NCBI RefSeq assembly: GCF_006716115.1 | Contig: NZ_VFOO01000001.1 | Location: 434,001-498,000, forward strand | Source: Subtercola boreus | GTDB taxonomy: Bacteria > Actinomycetota > Actinomycetes > Actinomycetales > Microbacteriaceae | Length of the DNA: 64,000 nucleotides | Reading direction: 5' to 3' | In this document: positions 52,478 to 61,664 of the stretch, one piece after another | Numbering within the stretch: the first letter of the stretch is position 1 | How the letters are laid out: the number at the start of each line of letters is the position of its first letter | Made by a program: the position numbers and the translations under genes | Notes under the pieces: generated by a model | Database searches by the model: none | The model's input: the letters and a program-made list of their open reading frames with translations, nothing else | What the model was told of the DNA's origin: nothing

Positions 52478-53971
52478 TCAGGATCCCTGACGGGCAGCCC
52501 TCCGGGCCCGCCTGGCCCGGTCGAAGTCGCGGGTGAGCCCCGTGCCGACGAGGATGCCGAGCGCGATCGAGAAGAGTGACAGCGCCGTGTTCACGACGGT
52601 GGTCGCGCTGCCGGCGCTCTGGGTGGCCGTCTCGCTGAGGCCGATGAACCCGAGCGCCCCCGGAACCAGCAACCAGAATGACGCCAGAGTCATGACGGTC
52701 GCTGGCGGAGCGGTGCGGAACCGCGCAAAGAGTCGGCTGACCGGCACGATCACGAGCGCGCCGACGAAGCCGCCGAGCTGCGGTCCGATGGCGAGGGCGC
52801 CGAGCGACTGGGCACCGTACGCCACGAAGAGGGCCAGCAGGATCCAGAGGAACGACCGTTTCGGTGCCGACAGGAACAGTACGTAGCCCGCGGCGACGAG
52901 GGTGACGCCGAGAACCGACGTCCACCAGCCGAGTTGCACGCCGACGCCAATCATCCCCGCGCTGGCCGTCACGGTGAAACCGGCGATCACGCCGAACGTC
53001 AGCAGCAGCAGTTGTGCGACCCCGTAGACGATGCGGCTGGCTCCGGCGATGATCTGGTTGCTGGTCAGCTCGATCGACGCCACCGTCAGCGTGAGCCCGG
53101 GCAGGAAGCTCACCAGCGCGGGCGTGATCAGCCGCAACGGATCGCCGCCGGCCGGCCCCGCGAGGAACAGGACGGTCACGATCGTCACGATGAAGGCCGC
53201 GAACACCGGCATGGCGCTGGCGAGAGTCGGCAGTCTGCGGCCGAGCAGCAGCATCAACCCGACGATTGCGCCGAGCAGCAGGTAGGCGGGAACGGCCGAG
53301 AGCGTCGGGTTCAGGGTGAGTCCGAATCCGAGGCAGAGCACGGTGTGGCCGATGACGACCATCCAGGCGGGGAACCGCGCGCGGGACGAACGGATGACCG
53401 CGAACCTCGTCGCCGCATCGTCGGGATTCAGCAGCCCGAGCCGCGCTTCGTTGACGAGTTCGTCGATCGCGCCGGCCTGGTCGAGCCGAACGGAGAGGGA
53501 CGACACCGTGTCGAGGTCGGTGCGCCCGGCACGCACCGGCTCGCCCGCCGCACCGGCCCCGGCCATCCCGGAGGAGGCCGAGCCGTGCACGATCGCGCCG
53601 CGCACGGCTCCCCGGCCGTTCGCTCCGCGCACGTCGTCGACGAGGCCGGCCGCGATGCGGGCTGTGCTGATGGTGCCGGTGTCGACGGCGACAGACGGGA
53701 TGCTGTCGAGTTGCAGCACCACCAGCGTCGGCAGCACGGCGATGCGGATGCCCGTCAGATGGTAGGTCTCCGCGATCTCGTAGAGCGTCGACTCCACATC
53801 GTTGGTCGCCTGGCTGGAGGCCAGCATGGCGATCCCGAGGGTGCGGAGCATGGTGAGGATCGACGTGTCGACGGCCACATCCTCCGGCGGCTGCACGCTC
53901 TGGGCCGGCGGTTTGAGCGACCAGCCGAACAGTCGCCGCACGAGGTCGAGTGCGCTCATCCGTTCTGCCAC
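52478..53971 (-). CDS. thrE: ThrE-family threonine/serine exporter
   Basis: A 497-residue membrane protein. An N-terminal cytosolic hydrolase-like part (about 25-200; LRTLGIAMLASSQATNDVESTL) includes the conserved segment before helix 1, followed by about ten helices in two halves (DUF1212 and the second ThrE domain). It exports threonine and serine in Corynebacterium relatives. GTG at 53971 or ATG at 53959 could be the start. Confidence 0.87.
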   Translation of the reverse strand: MAERMSALDLVRRLFGWSLKPPAQSVQPPEDVAVDTSILTMLRTLGIAMLASSQATNDVESTLYEIAETYHLTGIRIAVLPTLVVLQLDSIPSVAVDTGTISTARIAAGLVDDVRGANGRGAVRGAIVHGSASSGMAGAGAAGEPVRAGRTDLDTVSSLSVRLDQAGAIDELVNEARLGLLNPDDAATRFAVIRSSRARFPAWMVVIGHTVLCLGFGLTLNPTLSAVPAYLLLGAIVGLMLLLGRRLPTLASAMPVFAAFIVTIVTVLFLAGPAGGDPLRLITPALVSFLPGLTLTVASIELTSNQIIAGASRIVYGVAQLLLLTFGVIAGFTVTASAGMIGVGVQLGWWTSVLGVTLVAAGYVLFLSAPKRSFLWILLALFVAYGAQSLGALAIGPQLGGFVGALVIVPVSRLFARFRTAPPATVMTLASFWLLVPGALGFIGLSETATQSAGSATTVVNTALSLFSIALGILVGTGLTRDFDRARRARRAARQGS

Positions 53972-53972
53972 C

Positions 53973-54014
53973 GTCTCAGCCCCACTGTCTCAGCCCCACT
54001 GTCTCAGCCCCATC
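53973..54014 (+). repeat. Three 14-bp tandem repeats upstream of thrE
   Basis: GTCTCAGCCCCACT repeats at 53973, 53987 and 54001 (last copy ends ATC). The array covers most of the 61-bp gap between the exporter start and the upstream hydrolase gene, immediately before the GTG. It replaces any normal ribosome binding region for that start. Confidence 0.85.
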
Positions 54015-54032
54015 GTTACAGCTCATCGCTCG

Positions 54033-54797
54033 TCAGCGGGCCGTGTGGAGGTTCTCGGCGAGAAAAGCGAGACTCTTCTTCCATGCGTCCTTTGCCGCAT
54101 CCTTGCGGTACGCGTGGGTGTTGCTCTCGTTGAAGAAGGCGTGGCCGGCGTTCCGGTAGGCGATCGCGGTGAAATCGACGTGAGCCGCTTTCATCTGCTC
54201 CGTCAACGCGGGCAGCGCCGCGAAGAGGGCGGGGTCGTCCTCCCCGACGAAGTAGAGGATCGGGCAGGCGATCTCGGCGAGCAGTTCCCCGGGGAGGTTC
54301 GCGTACGCGTAGAACGGAAGGGATGCCCGCACCCGAGGGTCGGCGACGGCGAGGCTGAAGGCGTAGCTGCCGCCGAAGCTGAAGCCCGTGACGGCGATGC
54401 GGCCGGCCACGGCCGTCTGGCGATGCAGGTGGTCGATGGTCGCGATCAGTCGGTGGATGGCGCGGGTCGCGAACGCCGGCGCGGTGATCGGCGCCATCAG
54501 CTCACGGAGGCGCACCTGGGCCGCTGCGAGCTCGTCGTGATCGGTGCTGACCAGACGCACCTGCAGGTCGTCGGCTTCGTCGGCGGAGACCCCCAGTTCG
54601 CCCATCAGGTCCGGAGCGATGGCGAGGTAGCCTTCCGCCGCGTACCGGTCCGCGACGTTCCGGATCTCGTCTACCAGTCCCCACACCTCGTGGATGACGA
54701 TGATGGCGCCCCGGTACTCCTCCGGGGCACCCTTCGGCGTCGCGACGTACGCCGTGAAGTCGGTTCCGGCAGCGCTGAGGGTCACGAGTTGGCTCAC
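54033..54797 (-). CDS. Dienelactone-hydrolase family protein
   Basis: A 254-residue hydrolase of the DLH family. HEVWGL carries the family Glu, GFSFGGSYAF the nucleophile, GEDDP the Asp and AGHAFFN the His. Classical dienelactone hydrolases use Cys at the nucleophile; here it is Ser, as in several paralogues, so a different ester substrate is likely. GTG start at 54797. It reads toward the thrE gene on the same strand. Confidence 0.9.
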   Translation of the reverse strand: MSQLVTLSAAGTDFTAYVATPKGAPEEYRGAIIVIHEVWGLVDEIRNVADRYAAEGYLAIAPDLMGELGVSADEADDLQVRLVSTDHDELAAAQVRLRELMAPITAPAFATRAIHRLIATIDHLHRQTAVAGRIAVTGFSFGGSYAFSLAVADPRVRASLPFYAYANLPGELLAEIACPILYFVGEDDPALFAALPALTEQMKAAHVDFTAIAYRNAGHAFFNESNTHAYRKDAAKDAWKKSLAFLAENLHTAR

Positions 54798-54861
54798 GAG
54801 GGACAGTTTACGGGGCGCGCCCGATCCGATACGGGCCGCAGAGGGTCACGCTTTGCACCCC

Positions 54862-56649
54862 TCACGCGCTACCCGCCGTGCGCGCCTCCTCGGCACGGAG
54901 CTCCCGCAGGGCCTCCCGGCGTTTCGCCTGCTCGATCGGATCCGGTACCGGCAGGGAGGCCAGCAGCCGCTGGGTGTAGGGATGCTTCGGTGCCCCGAGC
55001 ACCTCGGAACCCGTTCCCTCCTCGACGAGCTTGCCCTTGTAGAGCACGGCGATGCGGTCGGCCAGCAGATCGACGACGGCGAGGTCGTGACTGATGAAGA
55101 GTGCGGCGAAGCCGAACTCCCGCTGGAGCTCCGCGAACAGTTCCAGCACCCTGGCCTGCACCGAGACGTCGAGCGCCGAGGTCGGCTCGTCGGCGATCAG
55201 CAGCTTCGGTTCGAGCGCGATCGCCCGGGCGAGGCTGGCGCGCTGCCGCTGCCCACCCGAGAGTTCGTGGGGGTAGCGGTCGCCGTAGCTCTTCGGCAGT
55301 TGCACGGCTTCGAGGAGCTCGTCGACCCGTGGCCTGGCCTCGCGCGGGTTCTCTGCCCGGCCATGGATGACCAGCGGTTCCGCCACGCAGTCGGCGATGG
55401 TGAGCAGGGGGTTGAAGCTCGAGGCGGGATCCTGGAACACGAACCCGATGTCGCTCCGCACCTTCTTGAAGACCCTCTCGCGAATGCCGTTCATCTCGTG
55501 GTCGAGCACCGTCAGCGAACCGCCCGTGACCCGGGTGAGACCGCCGATGGCCCGGCCGATCGTGGTCTTGCCAGATCCGCTCTCGCCGACCAGGCCGAGC
55601 ACCTCGCCCGCGCGGATCTCGAAGTCGACGCCGTCGACCGCGACGAAACCGCCCCGCCCGAAGCGCCCCGGGTACTCGATGCGGAGGCCCGACGCGACGA
55701 CGACCGGAGCGTTCTGCTGCCAATTCTCCGCACGACCGGATGCTCGTTCGGCGGTCTGCAGGGCACCCTGGCCGATGTGCGGGACGGAGGCCAGCAGCTT
55801 CTTCGTGTAGTCGTTCTGCGGGTCGGAGAACAGGGTGACGGCGTCAGCCTCCTCGACGACTCGGCCCTGGTACATCACGGCGACCCGGTCGGCGAGATCG
55901 GCGACGACACCCATGTTGTGGGTGATCAGCACGATCGCGGTGCCGAACTCGTCGCGGCAGCGACGGAGCAGGTCGAGGATCTCGGCCTGCACCGTGACGT
56001 CGAGGGCGGTCGTCGGTTCGTCGGCCACGATCAGCCCGGGATCGAGCACCAGGGCCTGAGCGATGACGACGCGCTGTTTCTGCCCGCCCGAGAACTGGTG
56101 CGGGTAGTAGTTCACCCGCGTCTCGGGGTCGGGGATACCGACCCGGCCGAGGATGTCGATCGCCTTGGCCTTCGCCTCGGCACGAGTGTACGTGCCGTGC
56201 GCCCGAAGCCCTTCCGCGATCTGCCAGCCGACGGTGTAGACCGGGTTCAGCGCGGTCGACGGCTCCTGGAAGACCATCGACACATCGGAACCGCGGACGT
56301 CGCGGAGCTTCTTCTTCGACAGGCGCACAACGTTGTTGACGTGCGCGCCGGTGCCGGAACCGTCGGCGGTGGCCCGGCTGGAGAGCAGGATCGCTCCGCG
56401 TGCGGTGGCCGTCTCCGGCAGCAGCCCGAGGATGGACTTGGCGGTGACGGTCTTGCCCGAGCCGCTCTCGCCGACGATGGCCAGCACTTCGCCCGCGGCC
56501 ACGGAGAGGCTCACCCGGTCGACGGCCTTGATCGCTCCCGCGTCGGTGGCGAACGAGACCTCGAGGTTCTCGATCGAGACGATGGTGCGGGCCGCGTCGC
56601 CCTGAGCGTGGGTGGCGGAGGGACGAGCGGCGGGGGGCAGTTCGGTCAT
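54862..56649 (-). CDS. Fused double ABC ATPase of peptide importer
   Basis: A 595-residue DppD-DppF-like fusion. Domain 1 has GESGSGKT, FSGGQKQRV and LIVADEP; domain 2 GESGSGKTT, LSGGQRQRA and LLIADEP, joined by a 50-residue linker. PYTQRLLASLPVPDP ends the second half. It is the last gene of a minus-strand operon and overlaps the permease stop (ATGA). Confidence 0.93.
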   Translation of the reverse strand: MTELPPAARPSATHAQGDAARTIVSIENLEVSFATDAGAIKAVDRVSLSVAAGEVLAIVGESGSGKTVTAKSILGLLPETATARGAILLSSRATADGSGTGAHVNNVVRLSKKKLRDVRGSDVSMVFQEPSTALNPVYTVGWQIAEGLRAHGTYTRAEAKAKAIDILGRVGIPDPETRVNYYPHQFSGGQKQRVVIAQALVLDPGLIVADEPTTALDVTVQAEILDLLRRCRDEFGTAIVLITHNMGVVADLADRVAVMYQGRVVEEADAVTLFSDPQNDYTKKLLASVPHIGQGALQTAERASGRAENWQQNAPVVVASGLRIEYPGRFGRGGFVAVDGVDFEIRAGEVLGLVGESGSGKTTIGRAIGGLTRVTGGSLTVLDHEMNGIRERVFKKVRSDIGFVFQDPASSFNPLLTIADCVAEPLVIHGRAENPREARPRVDELLEAVQLPKSYGDRYPHELSGGQRQRASLARAIALEPKLLIADEPTSALDVSVQARVLELFAELQREFGFAALFISHDLAVVDLLADRIAVLYKGKLVEEGTGSEVLGAPKHPYTQRLLASLPVPDPIEQAKRREALRELRAEEARTAGSA

Positions 56650-57743
56650 GACGGGTTCCTGTCGGTGTGGACGGTGATTCCGCTGTCGTCGAAGTCGCCG
56701 CCGCCCTCGAGCCCGGCGAGACCTCCGGGGCCCGCGTCGAGCGTGCCACCCGGAACCACGGATGTCGCTGCGACGTCTCCTGCCGCTGCTGCGACAGCCC
56801 GGCGGCCCCGGAGGCGCGGGTCGGCCAGGTCGTTGAGGCTCTCACCGACGAGGGTGACGCCGAGAACCGAGAGCACGATGGCAAGACCGGGGAAGACCGC
56901 GGTCCACCAGATGCCGCTCGTCACGTCGGAGAGCGACTTGTTCAGGTCGAAACCCCACTCGGCGGCTGCCGTCGGTTCGATGCCGAAGCCGAGGAATCCG
57001 AGGCCGGCGAGCGTCAGCACCGCCTCCGAGGCGTTCAGGGTGAAGATCAGGGGGAGGGTCCGCGTGGAGTTCCGCAGCACGTGCCGCACCATGATGCGGG
57101 CATTCGAGGCCCCGATGACCTTCGCCGACTCGACGAACGCTTCGCCCTTGATGCGGACGGTCTCCGACCGGATGACACGGAAGTACTGCGGGATGTAGAC
57201 CACGGTGATCGAGATCGCAGCCGCGAGGATGCCGCCGTACAGGTTCGACTGGCCACCGGAAATGACGATCGACATCACGATGGCGAGCAGCAGCGAGGGG
57301 AAGGCGTAGATGGCGTCGGCCAGCACCACGAGGATGCGGTCGAGCCAGCCTCCGAAGTATCCGGAGACGAGCCCGAGGAAGACGCCGAGGAAGATCGACA
57401 GCACGATCGCGACGACCATGACCTCGAGAGCCGTCTGGGCGCCCCAGATGACCCGCGAGAACACGTCGTACCCGCCGACGGTCGTTCCCCAGATATGCCC
57501 GGGGCTCGGTGGGAGCTGGGCGCCGAACTGGCCGTCGGCGTCGCGCAACTGGGCGAAACCGTACGGAGCGATGAACTGCGCGAACACCGCGCAGATGATG
57601 AAGACGCCGGTGATGATGAGCCCGGCGACGAGCATGCCGCGCTGGAGGCCCACACTCTGGCGGAGCTGGTGCACGACGGGCAGGCGGGAGAACAGCGAAC
57701 GCTTGGCGCGGAGCGGGCGCTGGACGGGGAGGGTGCGGGTCAC
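56646..57743 (-). CDS. Peptide ABC permease (DppC-like)
   Basis: A 365-residue permease. Helix 1 is at about 36-56 (GMLVAGLIITGVFIICAVFA). The extracellular segment reads IWGTTVGGYDVFSRVIWGAQ; the usual LGTDxxGRD is changed to GTTVGGYD, a modest family variant. The EAA loop is FVESAKVIGASNARIMVRHVL. The C-terminus has a 45-residue Gly/Ala tail beyond the family end (DPRLRGR). GTG at 57743 starts 2 nt after the DppB-like stop; the open frame further upstream is a shadow of that gene. Confidence 0.9.
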   Translation of the reverse strand: MTRTLPVQRPLRAKRSLFSRLPVVHQLRQSVGLQRGMLVAGLIITGVFIICAVFAQFIAPYGFAQLRDADGQFGAQLPPSPGHIWGTTVGGYDVFSRVIWGAQTALEVMVVAIVLSIFLGVFLGLVSGYFGGWLDRILVVLADAIYAFPSLLLAIVMSIVISGGQSNLYGGILAAAISITVVYIPQYFRVIRSETVRIKGEAFVESAKVIGASNARIMVRHVLRNSTRTLPLIFTLNASEAVLTLAGLGFLGFGIEPTAAAEWGFDLNKSLSDVTSGIWWTAVFPGLAIVLSVLGVTLVGESLNDLADPRLRGRRAVAAAAGDVAATSVVPGGTLDAGPGGLAGLEGGGDFDDSGITVHTDRNPS

Positions 57744-57745
57744 GG

Positions 57746-58846
57746 TCAGTACCTCACTCGCGGGTCGATGAGCGCGGCGATGATGTCCACGATGAAGTTC
57801 GTGACGGCGACGATCACGGCCAGCAGGGCGACGATGCCCTGCACGGCCACGAAGTCGCGCGCCGCGAGGTACTGGGCCAGCTGGAAGCCGAGGCCCTTCC
57901 ACTCGAAGGTCGACTCGGTCAGAACGGCCCCACCGAGCAGCAGGGCGATCTGCAGGCCGATGACGGTGATGATGGGGATCAGGGCGGGCTTGTAGGCGTG
58001 CTTGCGTACGAGACGGTATTCGCTGACGCCGCGGGAGCGTGCGGCGTCGACGTAGTCCGTCGAGAGCGTGCCGATCACGTTCGTGCGCACGAGCCGCAGG
58101 AAGACGCCGGCTGTCAGGAGGCCCAGGGCGATCGCCGGCAGGATGGCGTGCGTGAGCACATCGCCGATGACGGCCGGGTCGCCGGTCTGGAAGGCGTCGA
58201 TCAGGTAGATGCCCGTCTTGTTCGGGAGGAACTGCATCTCGAGCTCCGACGAGGTGGATGCCCGCCCCGCCACCGGCAGCACGTTGAGCCACACGGAGAA
58301 GACGAGTTTCAGCAGGATGCCCGCGAAGAACACCGGGGTCGCGTAACAGAGGATGGCGAAGACGCGGAGCGCCGCATCCTGGCCCTTGTCGCGGAAGTAG
58401 GCGGCGAGCATCCCGAGCGGGATGCCGACGATGAACGCGACGATGAGCGCGTAGAACGCGAGCTCGAGGGTGGCGACGCCGTAGGTGACGAGGATGGTGG
58501 TGATCGGGCGGTTGTCGCTGATGCTCGTGCCGAAGTCACCGGTGACGATGTGGCCGAGGTACTCGAAGTACTGCACCAGGATCGGCCGGTCGTAGCCGGC
58601 GGCGTGGATGCGCTCCTGCAGTTGTGCGCCGCTGAGTCGCCCGCCGAGCGCTGCCGTGATCGGGTCGCCCGTGGCCCGCATGAGGAAGAACACGAGGGTG
58701 ACGAGGATGAAGATGGTCGGGATGATCAGCAGGAACCGCACGACGATGTAGCGGCCGAGCCCCCCGCCGGGAATGCGTCGCCGGGCAGTGGGCCTGGAGG
58801 CCGGGCTGGGGGCGGGTGCGCCAACAGCTGGAACGGTCGCTGTCAT
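57746..58846 (-). CDS. Peptide ABC permease (DppB-like)
   Basis: A 366-residue permease. After a polar N-terminus comes GRYIVVRFLLIIPTIFILVTLVFFLMR, the typical DppB opening. The EAA loop is DYVDAARSRGVSEYRLVRKHAYKPA and the end is DIIAALIDPRVRY. ATG at 58846 is preferred over TTG at 58855; the ribosome binding site is poor. It follows the binding-protein gene across a strong hairpin. Confidence 0.9.
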   Translation of the reverse strand: MTATVPAVGAPAPSPASRPTARRRIPGGGLGRYIVVRFLLIIPTIFILVTLVFFLMRATGDPITAALGGRLSGAQLQERIHAAGYDRPILVQYFEYLGHIVTGDFGTSISDNRPITTILVTYGVATLELAFYALIVAFIVGIPLGMLAAYFRDKGQDAALRVFAILCYATPVFFAGILLKLVFSVWLNVLPVAGRASTSSELEMQFLPNKTGIYLIDAFQTGDPAVIGDVLTHAILPAIALGLLTAGVFLRLVRTNVIGTLSTDYVDAARSRGVSEYRLVRKHAYKPALIPIITVIGLQIALLLGGAVLTESTFEWKGLGFQLAQYLAARDFVAVQGIVALLAVIVAVTNFIVDIIAALIDPRVRY

Positions 58847-58878
58847 GGGTGCCAATCGTCGTGTGCGTGCGAAAGAAG

Positions 58879-58913
58879 CGGGGGGCGATCCGTCGATTCC
58901 GGATCGCCCCCCG
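58879..58913 (-). terminator. Hairpin between binding-protein and permease genes
   Basis: CGGGGGGCGATCC (58879-58891) pairs with GGATCGCCCCCCG (58901-58913), a perfect 13-bp stem with 9-nt loop; on the minus strand it is followed by CTTCTTT. It lies downstream of the SBP stop and 33 bp before the permease start, so it should act as a partial terminator. Confidence 0.8.
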
Positions 58914-58928
58914 TGTGGTGCAGTGTAC

Positions 58929-60569
58929 CTAGCTCTTCGAGAGCGCTCCGTAGCGGAACTTGAACGAGGCGTCGAGCGTGTCGGCCGTGCCGTTCACGTT
59001 CGAGCCGACGACGGCGACCTGCGAGCCCTGCAGGTACGGGACCGTCGGCAGGTCGGCCGCGACCTTGGACTGGATGTCCTCGATCAGCTTCTGGCGGGCC
59101 GCGGCGTCGGTCTCGCTGAGCTGCTTGGTGATCTCGTCCTGCGCGGTGGCGTTGTCGTAGTGGTTCGCGAGGAAGCTGTCAGCCGAGAAGAACGGCGTCA
59201 GGTAGTTGTCGGCGTCGGAGTAGTCGGGGAACCAGCCGAGCTGGTACTCCGGGTAGACGTCTGCCGTGCGGTCCTTCGAGTACTGCACGTAGTCGGTGGT
59301 CTGCAGGTTCACGGTGAACAGGCCGCTCGACTCGAGCTGGTCCTTGATCAGGGCGTACTCGTCGCCTGACGACGGACCGTAGTGCTCGGAGACATACTGC
59401 AGGTTCAGAGTGACCGGACCGGTGACGCCGGCGGCCGCGAGGGTCGACTTCGCCTTGTCGGCGCTCGGCTTCCCGGAGCCGTCTCCGTAGAGGTCCTTCA
59501 TGACGGTGGTGGCGCCGGTGAGCCCTGCGGGAACGAAGGAGTAGAGCGGCGTGTAGGTGTCCTTGTAGACCTGCGAAGCGATGGCGTCACGGTCGATCAG
59601 GTCGGCGACGGCCTGGCGCACGGCGAGCGACTTGGCGGGGTCGGCCTCGGGTGTCGTGGCTCCGAACGGCATCGTGTTGAAGTTGAAGACGATGTAGCGG
59701 ATCTCGCCGCCGGGGCCGTCGACGACCTTCACCTTGCTGTTCGTCGACAGGTCTGCGATGTCGGTGGCGGAGAGGCTGCGGTAGGCCACGTCGATGTTGT
59801 TCTGCTGGATGTCGAGCTTGAGGTTCGCGGCCTCGGCGTAGTACTTGACGTTGACCGTGCCGGTCTTCGCCGCACCGAGCAGGCCCTGGTAGTTCGGGTT
59901 CGCCTTGTACTGGATGGTGTTGTTGAAGTCGTAGCTCGAGATGTCGTACTGCCCGGCGAACGGGTGACCCTTGACGATGTCGTTGTCGGGGGTGAGTGCG
60001 GTGGCCGAGAAGACCTGCTCGTCGACGATGGGACCTGCGGGGCTCGAGAGCACCTGCGCGAAGGTCTGGTCGTTTGCGTTCTTCAGCGTGAAGACCACGG
60101 TGGTGGGGTCGGGGGCTGCGACGCTGTCGAGGTTGCCGAGGAGTGACGACGGACCGTTCTCGTCGGCGATGGCCACGACGCGGTCGAAGCTGAACTTCAC
60201 ATCGGAGGAGGTCAGGTCGTTGCCGTTGGCGAACTTCAGCCCGGACTTCAGCTTCACGGTGTACTCCGTGGGGGAGGTGAAGTCGGCCGAGACGGCGATG
60301 TCGGGCTTCACATCGGGGCTGCCGAGCGGGGAGTTCACCAGGAAGGGGTAGATCTGGTTCTCGACCGCGAACGAGCCGTTGTCGTAGGAGCCGGCGGGGT
60401 CGATCGTCGTGACCTTGTCGGTCGTGCCGATCGTGATCGAACCGGAGGCCGCGCCGCCGCTGGCGGAACCGCCTGAGTTGGAGCCGGAGCAGCCGGTGAG
60501 GGCGAGGGCCGAGACGGCGAGTGCTGCGGAGACCGCGAGCACGCGCTTTCGATGGAATGCGGAGGACAT
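58929..60569 (-). CDS. Peptide-type (SBP_bac_5) binding lipoprotein
   Basis: A 546-residue family-5 binding protein with lipobox LTGC (Cys27) and a Ser/Gly linker. VTTIDPAGSYDNGSFAVENQIYPFL and LKSGLKFANGNDLTSSDVKFSFDRVV are family features. GAGGTAAG in the leader precedes ATG. It is first in the operon SBP-B-C-DF. Ligand may be oligopeptide; nothing nearby narrows this. Gap upstream (229 bp) holds the promoter and a terminator of the next gene. Confidence 0.93.
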   Translation of the reverse strand: MSSAFHRKRVLAVSAALAVSALALTGCSGSNSGGSASGGAASGSITIGTTDKVTTIDPAGSYDNGSFAVENQIYPFLVNSPLGSPDVKPDIAVSADFTSPTEYTVKLKSGLKFANGNDLTSSDVKFSFDRVVAIADENGPSSLLGNLDSVAAPDPTTVVFTLKNANDQTFAQVLSSPAGPIVDEQVFSATALTPDNDIVKGHPFAGQYDISSYDFNNTIQYKANPNYQGLLGAAKTGTVNVKYYAEAANLKLDIQQNNIDVAYRSLSATDIADLSTNSKVKVVDGPGGEIRYIVFNFNTMPFGATTPEADPAKSLAVRQAVADLIDRDAIASQVYKDTYTPLYSFVPAGLTGATTVMKDLYGDGSGKPSADKAKSTLAAAGVTGPVTLNLQYVSEHYGPSSGDEYALIKDQLESSGLFTVNLQTTDYVQYSKDRTADVYPEYQLGWFPDYSDADNYLTPFFSADSFLANHYDNATAQDEITKQLSETDAAARQKLIEDIQSKVAADLPTVPYLQGSQVAVVGSNVNGTADTLDASFKFRYGALSKS

Positions 60570-60737
60570 GGACTTACCTCTTTCGGATTGCTGTTTGCTG
60601 TGTATCCAGTCTTAACACACGCAGACTTCGCATCCGGTCAATTCGGCCGAATGTTTACAGCAACGCAACGAACCGACCCTGTGGACGAGAAGTGCATCAG
60701 AAACTGCTTCGGGAGGACTCGCCACCAAACAACAGAG

Positions 60738-60768
60738 AAAGGCCCCGGCGGAGTGCGCCGGGGCCTTT
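60738..60768 (-). terminator. Perfect 13-bp stem terminator
   Basis: AAAGGCCCCGGCG (60738-60750), loop GAGTG, CGCCGGGGCCTTT (60756-60768). Pairing is perfect and each end has a T-run, so it can act in both directions. It lies 31 bp after the stop of the lipoprotein gene at 60799, whose transcript it should end. Confidence 0.88.
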
Positions 60769-60798
60769 CGGATGCTGTGTTAAGCGGTGTAGCGGGTG

Positions 60799-61473
60799 TT
60801 ACTTGGTGTTGACCGTGATCTTGGCAACGCCGACCAGCAGACCTTCCTTGACGGCGGTGGTGCCGTAGGTCTTGTTCAGCAGCGCAGCAGCGTCAGCCGA
60901 CACGTGCACGGTCGTGCCCTCGAGGATCGCGGTGTCACCCGAGGTCTGGAGGGGCTTCAGGGTCGAGCCGTCGAGGTCGAAGAGGAAGGCCTGCTTGGCG
61001 ACCTCTGCACCGTTGGCGGCAACGTCACCGTAGAGCTTCGAGGTGCCGGGGTCGATCGTGAAGTTGGTCAGGTCGACCTCGATGCCGCCACCGGTCAGGC
61101 TGAGGCCCGATCCTTCGTGCTCGATGGAGCCCTGGACGTAGGGACGGTAGGACTCGTTCGGGTCGTAGTACTTGACGTTGCCACCCGTGATCGGGAAGTC
61201 GAGCACGCCGGCGGTGGAGAGCGTCGCGGTGCCGAGCACGCCGGGGGTGAGGCCGAGGCTGGTCAGCGCGGCGAGGAAGCCGGCGTCGACCGTGACGGCC
61301 GTGTCCTTACCGGAGAGCGTGGGGATCGTCGCGATCGGCGTTCCGTTGGTCGAAGCCGACGCCGAAGCGGAGGGCGAGGACGAAGTCGTGGAGGACGTGG
61401 AGCAGGCGGCGAGCGAGAAAGCGAGCAGACCCGATGCGGCGATGGCGATCGAGACCTTCTTGAAGTTGCGCAT
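60799..61473 (-). CDS. Secreted lipoprotein of unknown function
   Basis: A 224-residue lipoprotein: signal with lipobox LAAC (Cys24), Ser-rich linker to about 45, then one beta-rich domain (FPITGGNVKYYDPNESY, GSIEHEGSGLSLTGGGIEV, NFTIDPGTSKLYGDV). The GGNV...GLSL...NFTIDP order resembles HtaA-like or surface beta domains, but I cannot assign a family. AAAGGA precedes ATG. It is monocistronic, with its own terminator. Confidence 0.75.
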   Translation of the reverse strand: MRNFKKVSIAIAASGLLAFSLAACSTSSTTSSSPSASASASTNGTPIATIPTLSGKDTAVTVDAGFLAALTSLGLTPGVLGTATLSTAGVLDFPITGGNVKYYDPNESYRPYVQGSIEHEGSGLSLTGGGIEVDLTNFTIDPGTSKLYGDVAANGAEVAKQAFLFDLDGSTLKPLQTSGDTAILEGTTVHVSADAAALLNKTYGTTAVKEGLLVGVAKITVNTK

Positions 61474-61664
61474 GATGGAAATCCTTTTCTGTGGGTGGGT
61501 TCCGGGTACGCCAAAGGAGTTGAGGCAGAGGCAGAATCGTGGCGTTGAACCATGCTTCTGTCGGTGCGAGAACTGACGGAGTCGAAACCCGTTTGTGTCG
61601 GTGATTGCCTGACGCTATGAGTTCGCCACCCCCCGCCAATCGGATGGGTATGGGTTTTTCGCTC

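Noticed and set aside
57744-58292. Upstream extension of the DppC-like gene
   Set aside because: It overlaps the DppB-like gene almost entirely and has no permease features; the GTG at 57743 right after the DppB stop is natural.
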